This document shows, one piece after another, positions 34,996 to 45,238 of a stretch of DNA of 64,000 nucleotides. Positions within the stretch are counted from its first letter, which is position 1; each line of letters opens with the position of its first letter. This DNA is from Bacillota bacterium (GTDB lineage: Bacteria > Bacillota > Clostridia > Acetivibrionales > Acetivibrionaceae): the NCBI GenBank assembly GCA_023398495.1, contig JAEWSG010000117.1, positions 62,001 through 126,000 of the forward strand, written 5' to 3'. The notes under the pieces were generated by a model. It was not told where the DNA came from, did no database searches, and saw only the letters and a list, made by a program, of their open reading frames with translations. Position numbers and translations under genes: made by a program.

Positions 34996-37710
34996 ATGAA
35001 TTTGAAAAAGCTTATTGACTTTATTTCAAAACTTCTTCTCATGCTTCTAATGAGTTTTAGTTTTGTTTATCCTCTTACAACTACTCTTTCTTTTAAATAT
35101 ACCCCTCTTCAGGTTTCAGGGATGATCCTTGTAACACTTGTACTCTTATCCGTGCTGCTTGTCAACAGAACAATGATCAGAATAACGGTAATTACAGTTA
35201 TTTCAGGCAGTGTTATTTTTTTTGTATATTCTTTTTTCAGCGGATTGATTTTTCGTTTTGCAGAGCCCTTTATCCGTTTAAACAACTATATTCAAAGTAC
35301 CGAAACCGCTAATGAGAGCTTTACTTTTGGATACACACTGGCTTTTAGTTTTATATTTTCATTGATCGTATATATTTTTACAGTCAAAAAGTTCAACTTT
35401 TATGTAATATTCCTTGCCGGTCTTTCTATATTTTGCTCACAATGGATACTCAAATATTTTGCTCCTGATGCCTATATTTCATTTTATACATTTGTAGTTT
35501 CTATTGTGATCTATTACTTTCTGCATGTATACAACAAAAAAGCCTTTCAGTCATCTAATGATTTTGCAAGTTTGTCCAGCTTTATACTACTCGCTTTACC
35601 TGTTTCTGTAATTATTCTCTTACTTACAGCATTTATTCCTGTCAGTCAGAGACCAATTGAATGGAAATGGCTTGATGAAAAGATAAACTATGCCTTTGGT
35701 TATTACACAAACAATACAGGAAAGTTTATGGGTTCGGATTATTTTTCAATATCGTCTTCAAGCTTTGGTGATAACAACAATAGATTAGGCGGAAATATAA
35801 CCCCAAATAATACAAAAGTATTAAAAGTTAATTCACCAAAGGTAATATACCTCAAAGGTCGCTCTTGTGATCAATACACCGGCAATTCCTGGCTAAACAC
35901 TACTATCTCCTACTCAGAACTTAATGATACTAATAACAAAATGCACTTTGACACCTTCGAATTTGAGCATGGCCGTTCCTTTCTCATAAACATATACCAA
36001 GCTCAATCAGGTCCATATTCGGATACTCCTTTTGTTGTACCCAATTACTCAGTTATAGCAAACGATTTCCTTAATTTATCAATTGACAAAATAAGTGTAT
36101 CCTATCTCGACCTTACTACAAACTCAATTTTCGTACCGCTTAAGTCGTATGATTTCAAATTCTCAAAAATTAGTAATAGCGATGTATTTGTAAATGCTGA
36201 AGGTGTTTTACTCTCACGCAGATCTTTAGGAAAAGACTTTAACTATTCCTTTTACACATATAATATGAATTATGGCAGTAAAGATTTTGAAGAGTTTATG
36301 AGGTTAAGCGAAAGATATTTATACAATGGCTATTTAGAGGACAGTATTAATAAAGTTATTTCAATTATTTATAATAATGTGAAAAGTACTGTTGAAGATC
36401 ACAGTAGCGTAAATACTGATATTGATATTGATATTGATATTGATATTGATATTGATGCGGTGTTTAGCGATTTATATGAACTTGAAATTCGTGAAATAAT
36501 TCTTTATTCTCCAACCCTTGAAGCTATGAAGGATAATCTTAGAGGTTATCTTATTGAATACTTTTCGTCAATGCTTTACATGTCTGATGATGAAAGGCAA
36601 AATTTTAAAAACAACATCATTACCCAATGCTTTATTGATATTGAAATGCTGCAAAATTACGAAAATTCTCAAAATCTGTTTGAAAGAATAATGACTCTAA
36701 AACAATTATCAGAAAATTCCAAAACAACATATTCAAGATATCTTAATATACCTCAAACAGTGCCTGACAGGGTGAAAGATCTAGCAGTTTCAATAACCAA
36801 GAATGAACATAACAACTACGATAAAGTAAAGGCAATTGAACAGTATCTTTCAAGAAACTATACGTACAGTTATACGCCGGGTAATCTTCCTAAAGATCGT
36901 GATTTTGTGGACTACTTCCTTTTTGATAATAAGGAGGGATACTGCACTTATTATGCAACAGCTATGTCTATTCTAACGAGGTGCATTGGAATACCTTCAA
37001 GATATGTAGAAGGCTATCTTCTTCCCAACCAGCCGATAAAAAATGATCTTTATGAAGTCACAAACGAGCAGGCTCATGCCTGGGTTGAGGTATATTTTGA
37101 AGGTGTCGGCTGGATTCAGTTTGAACCAACCTCCTCATTTAGTGGCAATCTGTACCAACATGCCCAGTTCCCTCAGAGTACTCGGACTGCACAACCCTCT
37201 GGATATACTACACCTGTAAATACCAATAGTCCTTCTAATAATAACTTGCCAAATCAGCAAACAACAAATACTAAAGCCGATTACACTAAACTTTTAGTAA
37301 TTCTTGCAGCAATTCTTTCAATAATATTAGTGCTCTTCTTGATAGTATTGGCCAATATCTTAAGAAGAAAGAAAGTAATTTCCAACATAACCAAACTTCC
37401 ACCAAGGGAAGGTGTACTTGAATTATACAATTACTTTATGAAATATTTAGTGTACCAGAAAGCAGATTTTGTAGGCGGAGAAACACCTATGGAACACGCA
37501 GTAAGGCTTGACAACATAGGAAGGTTCTTCCCCTATAAACTACAGGAAATAGCCAAAATATTTGTTGATGCACGCTACACAAAAAAAGAGCTTTCGCAAA
37601 GCGATTTCAATAAGGTTCTAAGCTTTTTCCAGCCAGTACTGAAAGCTACCAGAGAGAATCTAGGAATAGTCCGGTACACTTTATACATGTATTTATTATT
37701 CAAATTATAA
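34996..37710 (+). CDS. Membrane transglutaminase-like protein (TgpA type)
   Basis: 904 residues. About seven N-terminal membrane helices (1-215), an extracellular region, a transglutaminase-like core with Cys650 (EGYCTYYATAMS), His694 (NEQAHAWVEVYF) and the GWIQFEPT segment, a Thr/Ser/Asn-rich linker, one membrane helix (about 770-797) and a cytoplasmic DUF4129-like tail. The catalytic domain faces outside. Residues 475-487 are a run of alternating Asp-Ile coded by a perfect hexanucleotide repeat. It is the last gene of the MoxR-DUF58 operon. Cross-linking or peptidase-like action on envelope proteins is plausible from the fold but unproven. Confidence 0.9.
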   Translation: MNLKKLIDFISKLLLMLLMSFSFVYPLTTTLSFKYTPLQVSGMILVTLVLLSVLLVNRTMIRITVITVISGSVIFFVYSFFSGLIFRFAEPFIRLNNYIQSTETANESFTFGYTLAFSFIFSLIVYIFTVKKFNFYVIFLAGLSIFCSQWILKYFAPDAYISFYTFVVSIVIYYFLHVYNKKAFQSSNDFASLSSFILLALPVSVIILLLTAFIPVSQRPIEWKWLDEKINYAFGYYTNNTGKFMGSDYFSISSSSFGDNNNRLGGNITPNNTKVLKVNSPKVIYLKGRSCDQYTGNSWLNTTISYSELNDTNNKMHFDTFEFEHGRSFLINIYQAQSGPYSDTPFVVPNYSVIANDFLNLSIDKISVSYLDLTTNSIFVPLKSYDFKFSKISNSDVFVNAEGVLLSRRSLGKDFNYSFYTYNMNYGSKDFEEFMRLSERYLYNGYLEDSINKVISIIYNNVKSTVEDHSSVNTDIDIDIDIDIDIDAVFSDLYELEIREIILYSPTLEAMKDNLRGYLIEYFSSMLYMSDDERQNFKNNIITQCFIDIEMLQNYENSQNLFERIMTLKQLSENSKTTYSRYLNIPQTVPDRVKDLAVSITKNEHNNYDKVKAIEQYLSRNYTYSYTPGNLPKDRDFVDYFLFDNKEGYCTYYATAMSILTRCIGIPSRYVEGYLLPNQPIKNDLYEVTNEQAHAWVEVYFEGVGWIQFEPTSSFSGNLYQHAQFPQSTRTAQPSGYTTPVNTNSPSNNNLPNQQTTNTKADYTKLLVILAAILSIILVLFLIVLANILRRKKVISNITKLPPREGVLELYNYFMKYLVYQKADFVGGETPMEHAVRLDNIGRFFPYKLQEIAKIFVDARYTKKELSQSDFNKVLSFFQPVLKATRENLGIVRYTLYMYLLFKL
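36418..36456 (+). repeat. Perfect hexanucleotide microsatellite inside the transglutaminase gene
   Basis: GATATT six times plus GAT, 39 bases without interruption, encoding alternating Asp and Ile. Gain or loss of a unit keeps the frame. Confidence 0.97.
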
Positions 37711-37727
37711 ACTTAAATTTAAAGAAA

Positions 37728-37771
37728 AAAACACCCTCTGAAACTTTTTATCTTAGCTTCAGAGGGTGTTT
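37728..37771. terminator. Bidirectional terminator between the transglutaminase and SLH genes
   Basis: Stem AAACACCCTCTGAA / TTCAGAGGGTGTTT around a 15-base loop, with an A-run on the left that is a T-run for the minus strand. Confidence 0.9.
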
Positions 37772-37778
37772 AACTACC

Positions 37779-40700
37779 TTATTGAATATCTACCCCATAA
37801 ATCACTATATCATCACTGCTGATAGCATCATCGAGAACTTTACTCCTTGTTGTAACTCTTACATTAATATCACCGTAGAAAGGAGCATTAATCGTGAGCT
37901 TAACTTTTATTTTTCCATTTTCGCTCTTGTGTTCTTCTATAATCATCGGTATCTTTACAACATCTGAATCTAATCCGATGAGGTTTTTATCAGAAACCAG
38001 GGAAGCTTCTTCTGCCAGTATATCAAACTTAATCACACTCCCTTTGTAAGGATCTCCTTTCTTCACTGTTTTAGCCATTTTGTTTTCATAAATCTCAATA
38101 TAACTTCTTCCACCATTTTCCTCATCTGTATATTGCGGTATTTCAAAGAATACATCAATCGTGCGTGTCTTGTTATCATTTATTTTTACTAATTTATAGC
38201 TCAATTCTATACCTTCATACACTTTACCAAGAGGCAATTGTTCGTCGGATGGATCAGAATCTGATCTTTTTGCCAGTGTAACCGGGTCAAATGTATTATA
38301 CTCTGCAATAACCGTATAGTTTTTATTTATAAGATTCTCAAGCGTTATTTTAAATTTCAGCTTTTGACTTGAATTTTCAAAAGCAACCTCATCAACTTTA
38401 ATCTTGAGTACATTTGGATCAGTAGTATCCCATGTATAATCCAGGTCATCATCAGGTGCAATTGATTTGTCAAAATATATTGAATCAAGTATAGATTCAA
38501 TATTTACATCATTACCCTCATGGTCTTCTATCTTAATACTCAGTTCATAATTAGCCGGTAGTGATGACACTTCCATCCCTTCAGAAGTATCAAATGGAGA
38601 CAAAATATTTACGCTGAAATCATATCCGATATTAGGCTTTGTACAATTAAATGTAGGTTCTCCAACTACAATTTCAGGTTTTTGCACCTTTTCTGCTATA
38701 AGGGTAAACGTATCTTCATCATAATCTCTGGAGTTTAACACTCCTGCTTCATCGGCTTTTAATGCAAAGTCAAATGCATTGACAGTCCACCGTGTGACTT
38801 TTAAATTATAGTCTATTTCTGCTACAACATTTGATTCCAACTTAATTTTTGAAGGATATCCGTTGTCATCTTGTTCTACTACCCACGGACATTCTCCATA
38901 TTTCTTTCTATCCTCTTTGCTAAGTGGTACTATTTCCCATTCTTTTGACAAGGTTGGAGTTAAATTATAGATTTGTGCTCTTGCACCATAGTTAATTACA
39001 TTTGCTTTAACCGTAAAATAATCAGTTCCATCCCATGAATTAGCATCCGTATCATCAAAATTAACAGCTACTTTTGACATCCACCCAAAAAGATTATAGC
39101 AGAATTTGTAATCTTCGACAGCCTTTCCATGTGTCCGATCAAGATTTTTTGATATAGCACAGCCTAAGTCACTGGAAGTAGCAACAATTCTTCCATTTGG
39201 TTTTCTATAAGCTAAATTATTTATTTCCCTTACTATACAACTAGGTAAACTTTTCTCTTTAGCTGTACCTGGATAAGTAAGCAAATTCAAAACTATAGTA
39301 TCAGATTCTGCAATACCTTCTAAATACCTGTTGTCGTCATTTGCCCACTCCTCTGTATCACCAAGCATGGAGAGTTCTGTATAGTATGGAGAACTTTTGT
39401 CACTATAACCTGGTGATGATACTCTTGTTGATGTTGTTTGACTTATTGTATATATACTATCGAGCAGAGGATGAACCTCTCCATCAGTTTTCTGTGCAAC
39501 CTGTGGAAACTTTATATTACTACCTGGTCTTATATCTTTAAATTCAAGCTTTTCAGGATTATCAGTTTTATCCCGTTCATCAGGATCCGAAAAAATATCC
39601 GATTTTATTTTAAGACCTGAGCAGTTTTCCCACCATAATTGCCCACCATTAGCAAGAAATTCCCAAACTTTATCTTCAACATAATCACTATACTCTATAC
39701 TACCATGAGAAGTCTGGAACAATATATCATAATTTTTAGCTATTGTTTCAGATTTGAGGCTTTCGTCTTGTATATCCACTTCCCAGTATTTGAAGAATTT
39801 AGACTTATTTCTATTTTTAGGGTCTCCAGTAACTCCATTGCGATGGATATCAGCTTCAAGATCTGTCTGAGCTTTTGCAAGCTCTTCCAAACTACTAATA
39901 CTATTAAACTCTTCTTTTTTTAAATTTGTATAAGGGGCTTCCAGCAAGCCTTCAAATTCACTTTTATCAAATGCTGGTGGATGAGGATTGACTAAATCCC
40001 AATCCATTGGCTTGTTTATGTTTCTGTCTAAAAGCTCCATGATGGTAAAATCCGGGTTAGGATCTTCTCTGTCTGTACCTTCAATTGCTGCCGGTAAAAT
40101 CAGTATACCAACATATATAGGTCTAGTCTGCTTGGTTATTCTTGGTGCAGGAATATAATCTTTATCTGGTTTTATGAAATTGTTTTCTGTCAAATTAAGT
40201 GCATTAAATATAAATTGTGCTGCCTGTGCACGAGTAACAAATTGAACAGGGTTCAATTTACCGCCTTCAACGCCCTGCATAAGACCCTTCTCAAGGGCTA
40301 GTTCAACAAAATATCTGAAGTTATCGGTAATCTCTTCTTTTCCCTTGCCTTTATAATTGTTTAGTTTTGACAATTCTGGTTCTCTATCCGGGTCATAAAC
40401 AAAAACTTTCCCGCCTTCATTATAATCAAGCCTTCTTGCTCCTACCATTGCCATGGCAAACTCTTCACGTGACACTTTTATGTTTTCTTTCCACTCTTCA
40501 GTACTATACAATTTATCCTTACCATCCTTACCAGGTATTTTTTTCGACATCTTCTCTTTTAAGAAGTAATTATAGTAAGATCTTATGTAGTTGTATCCCC
40601 AAAAATTGGGTTTCAGATCTGATATTGACACGCTAGTGTCAAAATCAGGATCATTCTCGTTAATCGAAAGTTTCATAACATTGTAAAGCATATAAGCCAC

Positions 40701-41900
40701 ATGTTCGCCGATAATATTATCTTCTGGACGGAAGGTTCCATCTGTGTATCCGCTTATAATGCCTCTTGACCAAAGCTCCATTACCGGTATATAATACCAC
40801 TTATTTATATTTATAAGCTCGTTTCCGGATGTATCCTTGTCTGTAAAAGGTGTCTTGTAGGTTACTTTATATACTTCTATTCCCGAAACACTGACATTAT
40901 CTTTTGACGCTATGCACTTAATTTCTATTTTAGGATTTTCACCGACAGCTTTTACGGTATACGGTCCACCTTCAATATATTCTCCTACGTCGCCAGAGGC
41001 TATTGTATCCACCTTGCCTCCCTGTATATTTACGTCAAATACACGCTTACCCTTACTTTCATTTTCTATTGTATGCAGTATAACTTTGTAAACAGAAACA
41101 TCCTTAACATCAATAGTCATTTCTAAGTTCTTGCCTCTTACTGATGTTCCAAGAACCGTTTTTAATTCATCTGATACCGGTGCTTTTATAATTGATGCAG
41201 GTGTTATTGTGACTGGTGAGGTGCCATCTGCCTGACCGTATACTTTAAACTCATGTATACTCCACCACTTCTCATCATCACTTCCTTTTTGGACAACCCT
41301 TATGTACTGGCCAATCTTCTCTGTAAAATCCACCACAATTTCAGCACAATAACCTTTTCCGCTAGCAACAGGAGAGCCCCAATCATCCTTTTTTTCTGAT
41401 ACATATACATCATATTCTCTGGCAAAGTCCATATTAGATGAGCCTGAGTCCATAATAATTCTGCTTATTGTTTTGGGAGATTTCATATCAATTTCTATCC
41501 ATTGATTCGGAGCCATCTTAGTGCCGCCTGCCCATCTGGTATTCAAGTTGCCATCTAACATTATACTCGGATCGTCTGACTTATCAGACCCAAATGCAGT
41601 AGCAATCCAACCAGAACGGTTCAACTCTGTAAAAACAGGATCTATTTTACCGTTAAAACCCTTTCCTCTTATATTACGTCCTGAATCTGGAATGGCTTTT
41701 TTCCAATTCACTTCATCCGAAGAAGCTGGCACATTATCACCACCAAGATTAATACGCATAACAGGAGTTATCGTTGATCTAGACTCCCCTCCTTCTGCTT
41801 CAGCTGCCAATGACCTTGCATCGTTAATAAAACAGCAGGTGATAAGCAGTGCAAAACATAAGAACCCAGCACAAAATTTTCTTGCTAATCCTCGTCTCAT
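37779..41900 (-). CDS. Large secreted S-layer (SLH) protein with F5/8-type C domain
   Basis: 1373 residues. Order: signal peptide (about 1-33); a discoidin/F5-8C carbohydrate-binding-like domain (about 95-222, SIMLDGNLNTRWAGG to WWSIHEFKVYG); a beta domain (to about 350); three SLH motifs (about 365-570; WSRGIISGYTDGTFRPEDNI, a middle degenerate one, then ALEKGLMQGVEGGKLNPV) that would fix it to the cell wall; then an 800-residue C-terminal part. The latter begins IYVGILILPAAIEGTD and includes YDILFQTSHGSIEYSDYV and LANGGQLWWENCSG, resembling glutamine-amidotransferase-like DUF4159/DUF5057-type folds, and ends in Ig-like beta repeats. SLH motifs in the middle rather than at an end are unusual. 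No partner genes are adjacent; function unknown. Confidence 0.85.
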   Translation of the reverse strand: MRRGLARKFCAGFLCFALLITCCFINDARSLAAEAEGGESRSTITPVMRINLGGDNVPASSDEVNWKKAIPDSGRNIRGKGFNGKIDPVFTELNRSGWIATAFGSDKSDDPSIMLDGNLNTRWAGGTKMAPNQWIEIDMKSPKTISRIIMDSGSSNMDFAREYDVYVSEKKDDWGSPVASGKGYCAEIVVDFTEKIGQYIRVVQKGSDDEKWWSIHEFKVYGQADGTSPVTITPASIIKAPVSDELKTVLGTSVRGKNLEMTIDVKDVSVYKVILHTIENESKGKRVFDVNIQGGKVDTIASGDVGEYIEGGPYTVKAVGENPKIEIKCIASKDNVSVSGIEVYKVTYKTPFTDKDTSGNELININKWYYIPVMELWSRGIISGYTDGTFRPEDNIIGEHVAYMLYNVMKLSINENDPDFDTSVSISDLKPNFWGYNYIRSYYNYFLKEKMSKKIPGKDGKDKLYSTEEWKENIKVSREEFAMAMVGARRLDYNEGGKVFVYDPDREPELSKLNNYKGKGKEEITDNFRYFVELALEKGLMQGVEGGKLNPVQFVTRAQAAQFIFNALNLTENNFIKPDKDYIPAPRITKQTRPIYVGILILPAAIEGTDREDPNPDFTIMELLDRNINKPMDWDLVNPHPPAFDKSEFEGLLEAPYTNLKKEEFNSISSLEELAKAQTDLEADIHRNGVTGDPKNRNKSKFFKYWEVDIQDESLKSETIAKNYDILFQTSHGSIEYSDYVEDKVWEFLANGGQLWWENCSGLKIKSDIFSDPDERDKTDNPEKLEFKDIRPGSNIKFPQVAQKTDGEVHPLLDSIYTISQTTSTRVSSPGYSDKSSPYYTELSMLGDTEEWANDDNRYLEGIAESDTIVLNLLTYPGTAKEKSLPSCIVREINNLAYRKPNGRIVATSSDLGCAISKNLDRTHGKAVEDYKFCYNLFGWMSKVAVNFDDTDANSWDGTDYFTVKANVINYGARAQIYNLTPTLSKEWEIVPLSKEDRKKYGECPWVVEQDDNGYPSKIKLESNVVAEIDYNLKVTRWTVNAFDFALKADEAGVLNSRDYDEDTFTLIAEKVQKPEIVVGEPTFNCTKPNIGYDFSVNILSPFDTSEGMEVSSLPANYELSIKIEDHEGNDVNIESILDSIYFDKSIAPDDDLDYTWDTTDPNVLKIKVDEVAFENSSQKLKFKITLENLINKNYTVIAEYNTFDPVTLAKRSDSDPSDEQLPLGKVYEGIELSYKLVKINDNKTRTIDVFFEIPQYTDEENGGRSYIEIYENKMAKTVKKGDPYKGSVIKFDILAEEASLVSDKNLIGLDSDVVKIPMIIEEHKSENGKIKVKLTINAPFYGDINVRVTTRSKVLDDAISSDDIVIYGVDIQ

Positions 41901-42182
41901 ATTCTCTTCCTCCCCAAATAAATCTTTTTTTATCTGAATATTATTAAAGCCTACTATATTTTACTTATATCTTTTTTATTTCGTGCCATAATCGGGAATA
42001 TATTATTTTTAAGAGATTTGCTACGTATTTTGGAATAAATCTTGAAATGAATATTGCTGAAACGAATGTTATTATGCAATTAACGTAGAACAAACTAAGA
42101 TACAAGCATATTATAACATATATTTCTATATCTATCCAGTCCTATATTAGATTTTTAGATTATATAAATCGCGAAATTCTCG

Positions 42183-42250
42183 CATTTTGAAAAATTATCA
42201 AATCAAGTTTTTTTCGTTATCTGGAGTAGGAACTTACATTTTAGATCACC
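42183..42250 (+). repeat. Family A partial element, copy A4
   Basis: It matches only the right half of A1: ATCAAGTTTTTTTCGTTATC followed by GAGTAGGAACTTACATTTTA. The left arm has been lost. Confidence 0.7.
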
Positions 42251-42314
42251 TTACTATATAATTCGTAACACATATTACTTTTATGGGGTATGTATTCAAG
42301 CTTTTCTAAACACA

Positions 42315-42345
42315 TAAAAAGAGCACCCTTGATGGATGCCCTTTA
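42315..42345 (-). terminator. Terminator of glyA
   Basis: On the minus strand GGGCATCC, ATCAA, GGGTGCTC and TTTTT, 15 bases after the glyA stop codon. Confidence 0.8.
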
Positions 42346-42359
42346 AAGCCTTCGGTTAT

Positions 42360-43598
42360 TTATCTGTACAAAGGATATTTATCACACAATACTTTTACCC
42401 TGTCAATAATTGTTTGCTTGGAGTTTTCAAAATCAGTTATTGTAAGATTTATAAGGTCTGCAATTTCCAACATGTCATTTTCCTTCATACCTCTTGCCGT
42501 AACAGCCGGTGTTCCTATTCTGACACCGCTTGTAATGAAAGGACTTTGAGTATCAAAAGGAATACCGTTCTTGTTTACTGTGATATTAACTTCATCAAGC
42601 ATAAATTGTGCTTCCTTCCCAGTAACACCTTTGTTTCTCAAATCCAGAAGCATCAGATGGTTGTCCGTACCTCCGGAAACAATATTTAAGCCCTTTTCAA
42701 CCATAGCATTTGCCAACACGCTGGCATTCTTAATTATCTGGGTTTGATATTCCTTAAACTCATCCGTCATAACTTCTTTAAAGCTAACAGCCTTTGCCGC
42801 AATCACATGCATAAGAGGACCACCTTGAATGCCCGGAAATACAGCTTTATCAACAGCTTTCGCAAACTCATTGCTACACATGATCATACCGCCTCTAGGA
42901 CCTCTTAAAGTCTTATGAGTTGTAGTAGTGACAAAATGAGCATAAGGTACGGGACTTGGATGTAAGCCTGCCGCAACAAGTCCGGCTATATGTGCTATAT
43001 CCACCATCAGGTATGCTCCAACTTCATCAGCAATCTCCCTGAACGCCTTAAAGTCCAAGGTTCTAGGATATGCACTCGCTCCTGCAATAATCATTTTAGG
43101 CTTACACTCGTTAGCGATTTTTCTAACTTCTTCATAATCAATTCTAAAGGTGTCCTTGTTTACACCATAGGATACAATATTAAAATACTTTCCGGACATA
43201 TTGACAGGGCTTCCATGACTTAAATGTCCTCCATGTGCAAGATCCATACCAAGTACTGTATCCCCCGGATTTAACACTGCAAAGAAAACAGCCATATTAG
43301 CCTGAGCACCTGAATGAGGTTGAACATTTACATGTTCAACACCAAAAATTTTCTTAGCTCTTTCGATAGCAAGATTTTCAACAACATCTACGAATTCGCA
43401 TCCTCCATAATATCTCTTCCCCGGATATCCTTCGGCATACTTATTTGTCAAGGGAGTTCCCATAGCTTCAATAACTGCATCACTAACAAAGTTTTCTGAT
43501 GCAATCAACTCAATTTTGTTTCCCTGACGATAAATTTCATCCTTTATGGCACTTGCAACCTCGGGATCAAATTTATGCACTTTCTCTAAACTATACAT
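42360..43598 (-). CDS. glyA: Serine hydroxymethyltransferase
   Basis: 412 residues, standard for bacterial GlyA, a cytoplasmic PLP enzyme converting serine and tetrahydrofolate to glycine and methylene-tetrahydrofolate. Visible: ELIASENFVS, NKYAEGYPGKRYYGG, VQPHSGAQAN, and the PLP-lysine segment TTTTHKTLRGPRGG (about 222-235). AGGAGG precedes the ATG. The short B-type element B5 lies 42 bases upstream in the direction of the gene. Confidence 0.98.
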   Translation of the reverse strand: MYSLEKVHKFDPEVASAIKDEIYRQGNKIELIASENFVSDAVIEAMGTPLTNKYAEGYPGKRYYGGCEFVDVVENLAIERAKKIFGVEHVNVQPHSGAQANMAVFFAVLNPGDTVLGMDLAHGGHLSHGSPVNMSGKYFNIVSYGVNKDTFRIDYEEVRKIANECKPKMIIAGASAYPRTLDFKAFREIADEVGAYLMVDIAHIAGLVAAGLHPSPVPYAHFVTTTTHKTLRGPRGGMIMCSNEFAKAVDKAVFPGIQGGPLMHVIAAKAVSFKEVMTDEFKEYQTQIIKNASVLANAMVEKGLNIVSGGTDNHLMLLDLRNKGVTGKEAQFMLDEVNITVNKNGIPFDTQSPFITSGVRIGTPAVTARGMKENDMLEIADLINLTITDFENSKQTIIDRVKVLCDKYPLYR

Positions 43599-43640
43599 GA
43601 AAAAACCTCCTATTATATTAAAGCAATTAATGTTTATCTG

Positions 43641-43705
43641 TATAAATTGTAAAAATGATTTTGCAAGGACAAATTAAAGCACGATTTCTTTATCGCATTC
43701 AATTT
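43641..43705 (-). repeat. Family B short variant, copy B5
   Basis: About 65 bp. On the minus strand it starts TTGAATGCGATAAAG and ends CAAAATCATTTTTACAATTT; the middle spacer of the long form is missing. It lies upstream of glyA. Confidence 0.75.
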
Positions 43706-43740
43706 AAGTCCAACATTAGGATTATAATAATAAATAAAAC

Positions 43741-45192
43741 TTATGTCAATGAGCATTTGTCTTGTGCATCGCCATCTGACAGCTCAACACAATCAGTATC
43801 AACAATATTCTCTTCACTATTTGCTTCTGCAGTAATTTTATCTTCGACTTCATTTTTTAAACCATTTTTAAGCAGTCCAAGCAAGACAAAAAATATTGGC
43901 ATAACACTAATAGCACCAAAATTGAAAGCCGCTTGCATAAGGTAAGCAGACAAACCCAGAAAAACCGCAAGCATCTCAGGTTTCATATCGCCTTTTTTCC
44001 TTAACCACGGTATAAAAATTGAAAGTATAAACCACAGATAAAATATAAGTGCCGGAATGCCCATCGTTGCAGCATATTCCAAATATTCACTATGAACCTT
44101 GTCAAAATACCCAACACCTTTTAAATCAGGGTGCTGCTCGTAATCTTCTTGTTCTAAAATCGTAACGAAAGCAAAACAGTCAGGACCCACCCCTACGATA
44201 GGATTTTTTGAGATCTCCTGTAGTGCCCTTCCATATATATAGAACCTTGAACTTCCTAACTGTCCAACATCTCCGCTACCTGCCTTTTCAAACTGACTTT
44301 TCATTGAATAGTAGCGACCGATTATTTGTCCACTTCCTGTAAAATCCAGAACTAATAAGACAATAACAAAAGTAACAGCAACTATTGCTAATTTCTTTAC
44401 GTACTTTTTAATATCCTTTCTGAAAAACCAGATACTAAATACCATAGCACCTATAGTTCCCATCCATGCAACACGAGTTAGGGAAACTAACAGTCCTATA
44501 AAAGAAAAAACTGATGCTGCATAGTAAAATACATTTTTACGAGTACCTTTATTTCTTAAAAACATTATAAATGCAATGATGGTAGGAAATGCAAAAAAAG
44601 TACCTGCAGTATTTCTATTACCTAGTGTACTTCGTGAAATATCCGGAACTATTTGGGCATCGTAGAAATATTTCAAAACTGGATTTAACGGTTCATACCC
44701 ATAATAATTTAATACGGAATGAATGGAACATATAAAAACAGGAATAAATAAAGCAACAATAATTTTATTCAGATATTTTGGTTTTACCATATTAGCCGTA
44801 AATGTAAAAACAACACCATAACAAAAATATGCCAAAAGACCTTGCCATCTCATTGGATAACCTGTAAAAGCAATTGCAGGATCCTGTGCAAAAAAAAGCG
44901 AAATTAATATCCATAAATTAAAAAGCACAAGCGGCAAACTTAGCTTTATGTGTTGCTTTCTTGCTAAAGCCTTAAAACCCATTATTGTAATCATAAACAT
45001 TGATATAACAAGCAAAAACACCAGCTTATAATATCCGGTAAGGTCCAGGAAATACCATGTGTTTACAGGAGTGTTTATCACCTTTGGAATTATAATTAGA
45101 GGCAATACGGCAACTACCATAATTAACAAGATATAAGAAATGGAATCAATCTGCTGTTCTTCAGTTTTGGAAAATTCTATTTGTTTTGTCAA
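43741..45192 (-). CDS. O-antigen ligase/polymerase-like membrane protein (Wzy/WaaL fold)
   Basis: About 483 residues with 11 or so membrane helices and a large extracellular loop containing GNRNTAGTFFAFP and SRFYIYGRALQEISKNPIVGVGPDCF, the arrangement of the O-antigen ligase family (Wzy_C). In Gram-positives such proteins polymerise or attach surface polysaccharides. The listed start is TTG 45192, but its ribosome site is weak; a strong GAGGGGG lies seven bases before an in-frame ATT at 45210, giving six more residues. Its start is 47 bases after the AIR-synthase-like gene, suggesting co-transcription. No sugar-synthesis genes are adjacent. Confidence 0.85.
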   Translation of the reverse strand: MTKQIEFSKTEEQQIDSISYILLIMVVAVLPLIIIPKVINTPVNTWYFLDLTGYYKLVFLLVISMFMITIMGFKALARKQHIKLSLPLVLFNLWILISLFFAQDPAIAFTGYPMRWQGLLAYFCYGVVFTFTANMVKPKYLNKIIVALFIPVFICSIHSVLNYYGYEPLNPVLKYFYDAQIVPDISRSTLGNRNTAGTFFAFPTIIAFIMFLRNKGTRKNVFYYAASVFSFIGLLVSLTRVAWMGTIGAMVFSIWFFRKDIKKYVKKLAIVAVTFVIVLLVLDFTGSGQIIGRYYSMKSQFEKAGSGDVGQLGSSRFYIYGRALQEISKNPIVGVGPDCFAFVTILEQEDYEQHPDLKGVGYFDKVHSEYLEYAATMGIPALIFYLWFILSIFIPWLRKKGDMKPEMLAVFLGLSAYLMQAAFNFGAISVMPIFFVLLGLLKNGLKNEVEDKITAEANSEENIVDTDCVELSDGDAQDKCSLT

Positions 45193-45238
45193 TTTCTCTA
45201 AAATCTTAATAGTAAAACCCCCTCTTGTTTAATTATTT

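Larger units (their letters stand above)
41901..42359. other. Intergenic stretch between the SLH gene and glyA
   Basis: 459 bases without a gene. It holds the upstream region of the SLH gene, half element A4 (42183-42250) and the glyA terminator (42315-42345). The AT-rich part 41940-42180 shows nothing I recognise. Confidence 0.5.
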
